14,410 bases of DNA from Syntrophomonas sp. UBA5288. GTDB lineage: Bacteria > Bacillota > Syntrophomonadia > Syntrophomonadales > Syntrophomonadaceae. Shown here one piece after another: positions 11,967 through 14,410 of the stretch. The position numbers were made by a program, and so were the translations under genes. The notes below the pieces were generated by a model, which saw nothing but the letters and a program-made list of their open reading frames with translations, was not told the DNA's origin and did not search any database. The stretch is from contig DHSK01000088.1 of assembly GCA_002408445.1 (NCBI GenBank), forward strand, positions 433 to 14,842, read 5' to 3'. Within the stretch, counting starts at the first letter, position 1; the number at the start of each line of letters is the position of its first letter.

Positions 11967-14410
11967 ATGCAGGACAGAATCGATATATACCCTTATCAAA
12001 GAGTGGATGGCAGCGGCCGTAACAGCGGAAAAAAACGGACGGCAGTAATACCGCCCCTGTCGATGGTGGTAAAAAAAATAGGCGAGATGGTTGGCCGGAT
12101 CGATTGGGCCGGTCTACAAGGTATGCTGACCATAGAGAACGGAGTACTGGCCCTGGGAGCGCTTATAATGGCACGGGCATTTGTGCTGGGGGAACTGCTT
12201 CCCTTTATTTACGCCTACCTGGCGGCATTCGCCTATAAGGACCGCAGCCGCGCCCTCCTCCTGGCGGTTTTTACGTTGGCCGGCCTGGGCACCGTATTAC
12301 AGGGCTTTGACCTCTGGTTTAATCTGGTGACCATATTTGTACTTATTGCGGTTTTACAATATGTCCGCATCCCGGCGGACAAAACCTGGTTTGGGTTACC
12401 TTTTCTTACGGTATCAATAATGATAATAAGTAAAAGTCTGCTTATCCTGTCCGACGGAATATCCTTTTACCGGGAAATGAACGTGGTCTTTGAAGCGATG
12501 ATTGCAGGAATCCTGGCCTTCGTATTCATGGTGGGAAGCGATGTGCTGCGGCAGAAGAAACCGCTGAGCCAGTTTGCCTTTGAGGACATTGCCGCTTTTC
12601 TGGTCATGGGCATCGGAATTATCATGGGCCTTAACGACATTCATCTGGGCGGATTAAGCCTGCCCGGCATGCTGTGCCGCCTGGGCATTTTAGTGGCCGC
12701 TTTCCTGTGGGGAGCCGGAGGCGGTACTATGGTGGGAGTTATGACCGGCCTGATTCCTTCCATATCCTCCAGTGTGTTTGCCCAAACCCTGGGCATGTAC
12801 GCCGTATCAGGACTGCTGGCCGGGGTGTTTCGCAACTTTGGCCGGATAGGAGTCATCATTGGTTTTATGCTGGGGACTCTTGCCCTGTCCATGTTTATTG
12901 CCGAAACCCAGACTACCATTCTCACTATCTGGGAAACCGGCATAGCCTGTGTTGTTTTTATTATTTTGCCCGATTCTTTGCGTGAAAAAATACCGGTCAA
13001 ATCTATAGGGCCGATCAGCAGTTTTAAAGCAGAAGGACCAATACTGGATCAGCGGATTAAGGAAAATACGCGCAGCCGCATGGAGCAAATTGCGGGCGTG
13101 TTCGACGAGCTCAGTTCAACCTTTACCAGCTCGGCCCAGCCGGTTCGTTCCAGTGACGGTGCCAGCCTGAATTACCTTTATGACGAAATCTCCCATGGTT
13201 TCTGCGAAAACTGTTCACGCTACAAAAGGTGCTGGGGGGATGAATGTTACAATACTTCCCAGGAGATGCTGGATATATTCACCCTGGCTGAGACTCACGG
13301 CAGCGTGGGCTATGAAGAGTGCCCGCCCGCTTTCAAACGCCGCTGTATTTACGGGCGAGAGCTGATCAATGCCATAAACTATCTGTTTGACAATCTGCGT
13401 ATAAATGAGTACTGGACCGAGAAGCTGTCCGAATCACGCGACCTGGTGGCCACCCAGCTCAAAGGGGTGGGACAGGTAGTAAAAAATCTGGCGGAAGAAA
13501 TGGATGCCAGAACCGTAGTAGATTTCAGCCTGCGGGAAAAATTGTTGAAAGAGATCCCCCGGCTGGGGGTGAACATAAAAGACATTACCCCGGTGCGAAC
13601 CGGGGAACAGGTACGTTTGCAGATAGTAGCCTCGCCCTGCACGGATGGCCAGGGGTGCAGCCACCAAATGGCTCCCTCCCTCTCAGCTTTGATGGGTGAG
13701 CGCATGGAAGTCTGTGAAAAAAAATGCCCGCGCCTGCCCGGCAAAGGAACCTGCGAATTTAGCCTCACCCGGGCCTTTACTTACAAAGTAGTCACCGGGG
13801 CGGCCCAGGTGGCCCGCGACCAGGTTTGCGGCGACAGCTTTACTCTGGCTACCCTGGCCGGGGGAAAACAGCTGGCCGCTATTAGTGACGGCATGGGGGT
13901 AGGGGAAAAGGCGGCCACCGAAAGCGAAGCTGCGGTAAAACTGCTGGAGAACCTTTTAAGCAGCGGCTTTACTAAAGAACTTGCCCTCAGAACTATTAAT
14001 TCCGTTCTGCTTTTAAGGTCGAGCGCCGAGACCTTTACTACCCTGGATATGATGATGATTGATTTATACACGGCTGAAGTCGATTTTATCAAAATCGGCA
14101 GTGCTCCGTCTTATGTAAAACGGGGTAAAAAAGTCGGGGAAATAAACTCTAATTCATTACCCATAGGAATTCTGGACGATTTGGACCTGGCCTGTGAAAA
14201 AATGGCTCTCTGCCCGCGCGATATAGTAATCATGGTCAGCGACGGAGTGCTGGAGGCAGGCCGTAAAACCGCCAGCGACAACTGGGTCAAAGAATTTCTG
14301 GCTGATGTCGATGAAAGCGATCCCCAGGTCTTGGCCGAAATGATGATAAACCGCGCCTTAAGCTTAAGCCGCACCCATCCCCGCGACGACATGACCGTAC
14401 TTTGCATGTA
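11967..14410 (+). CDS. spoIIE: Stage II sporulation protein E, SpoIIE (3' end outside window)
   Basis: SpoIIE is the septum-bound serine phosphatase that dephosphorylates SpoIIAA and so releases sigma-F in the forespore. The frame is open from ATG 11967 to the window end: 814 codons plus two bases, close to the full length of B. subtilis SpoIIE (827). Layout: a charged cytoplasmic start (1-50), a multi-pass membrane region (about 60-335, near ten hydrophobic segments), a central FtsZ-interaction/regulatory region, and a C-terminal PP2C domain (about 600 onward). The PP2C metal ligands are visible: D641 in ISDGMG, D759 in VSDGVLEA, and D807/D808 in HPRDDMTV. The central region has a cysteine cluster (C413, C416, C422, C427, C452, C460), and a second lies around 563-595. 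The ribosome binding site is the G-run at 11953-11958. The promoter is at 11898-11930. Only the last few residues should be missing. Confidence 0.96.
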   Translation, partial: MQDRIDIYPYQRVDGSGRNSGKKRTAVIPPLSMVVKKIGEMVGRIDWAGLQGMLTIENGVLALGALIMARAFVLGELLPFIYAYLAAFAYKDRSRALLLAVFTLAGLGTVLQGFDLWFNLVTIFVLIAVLQYVRIPADKTWFGLPFLTVSIMIISKSLLILSDGISFYREMNVVFEAMIAGILAFVFMVGSDVLRQKKPLSQFAFEDIAAFLVMGIGIIMGLNDIHLGGLSLPGMLCRLGILVAAFLWGAGGGTMVGVMTGLIPSISSSVFAQTLGMYAVSGLLAGVFRNFGRIGVIIGFMLGTLALSMFIAETQTTILTIWETGIACVVFIILPDSLREKIPVKSIGPISSFKAEGPILDQRIKENTRSRMEQIAGVFDELSSTFTSSAQPVRSSDGASLNYLYDEISHGFCENCSRYKRCWGDECYNTSQEMLDIFTLAETHGSVGYEECPPAFKRRCIYGRELINAINYLFDNLRINEYWTEKLSESRDLVATQLKGVGQVVKNLAEEMDARTVVDFSLREKLLKEIPRLGVNIKDITPVRTGEQVRLQIVASPCTDGQGCSHQMAPSLSALMGERMEVCEKKCPRLPGKGTCEFSLTRAFTYKVVTGAAQVARDQVCGDSFTLATLAGGKQLAAISDGMGVGEKAATESEAAVKLLENLLSSGFTKELALRTINSVLLLRSSAETFTTLDMMMIDLYTAEVDFIKIGSAPSYVKRGKKVGEINSNSLPIGILDDLDLACEKMALCPRDIVIMVSDGVLEAGRKTASDNWVKEFLADVDESDPQVLAEMMINRALSLSRTHPRDDMTVLCM

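Noticed and set aside
1..14410. tRNA or rRNA genes, phage or toxin-antitoxin modules
   Set aside because: I looked on both strands and saw no tRNA-like cloverleaf with a T-loop motif, no rRNA stretch, and no phage, toxin or antitoxin protein families.

Overview
The window reads as a chromosomal segment of an anaerobic, endospore-forming Firmicute of the Clostridia, at roughly 50% G+C by eye. The gene order is the classic sporulation and housekeeping neighbourhood known from Bacillus subtilis (fin/yabK, mfd, spoVT, yabM, yabN/mazG, yabO/rqcP, yabP, yabQ, divIC, yabR, spoIIE). It has clostridial variations: a short stand-alone MazG, an HU gene just before rqcP, a small helix-turn-helix gene between yabQ and divIC, and a Ppx/GppA-type phosphatase gene just before spoIIE. 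I lean towards a Syntrophomonas/Desulfotomaculum-like lineage, but the genus cannot be fixed from this sequence alone. All 14 genes lie on the + strand.

Layout. 1-183: repeat fragments, then a sigma-F-like promoter. 202-3647: the small zinc-ribbon protein Fin and the transcription-repair coupling factor Mfd. 3648-4194: an intergenic island of palindromic and tandem repeats ending in a sigma-G-like promoter. 4195-4803: spoVT with a strong terminator. 4759-5286: a second repeat island ending in an extended -10 promoter. 5287-8252: a compact group (MOP-family flippase, mazG, hup, rqcP) closed by a strong terminator. 8395-9121: yabP-yabQ. 9213-9244: three DnaA-box-like 9-mers. 9257-9770: HTH gene overlapping divIC. 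9785-10323: S1-domain gene with its own promoter and terminator. 10360-10491: repeats. 10524-11396: Ppx/GppA. 11397-11966: a third repeat island and a Spo0A-type promoter. 11967 to the window end: spoIIE, cut off at its 3' end.

How the genes fit together. SpoIIE (PP2C phosphatase) activates sigma-F in the forespore. The fin gene has a good sigma-F promoter, which fits its known feedback on sigma-F. SpoVT tunes the later sigma-G regulon and is itself behind a sigma-G-like promoter. YabP and YabQ are known mother-cell cortex and coat factors. DivIC links the locus to the division septum. Mfd, HU, MazG, RqcP and the S1 protein are housekeeping functions in DNA repair, nucleoid structure, nucleotide hygiene, ribosome rescue and RNA binding.

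Nothing here looks like a wholly new defence or metabolic system. The items most worth a second look are the DnaA-box cluster in front of the HTH-divIC pair, the mosaic of nested palindromic repeats confined to the intergenic islands, and three sporulation promoters readable directly from sequence (sigma-F, sigma-G, Spo0A/sigma-A with a 21-bp spacer).
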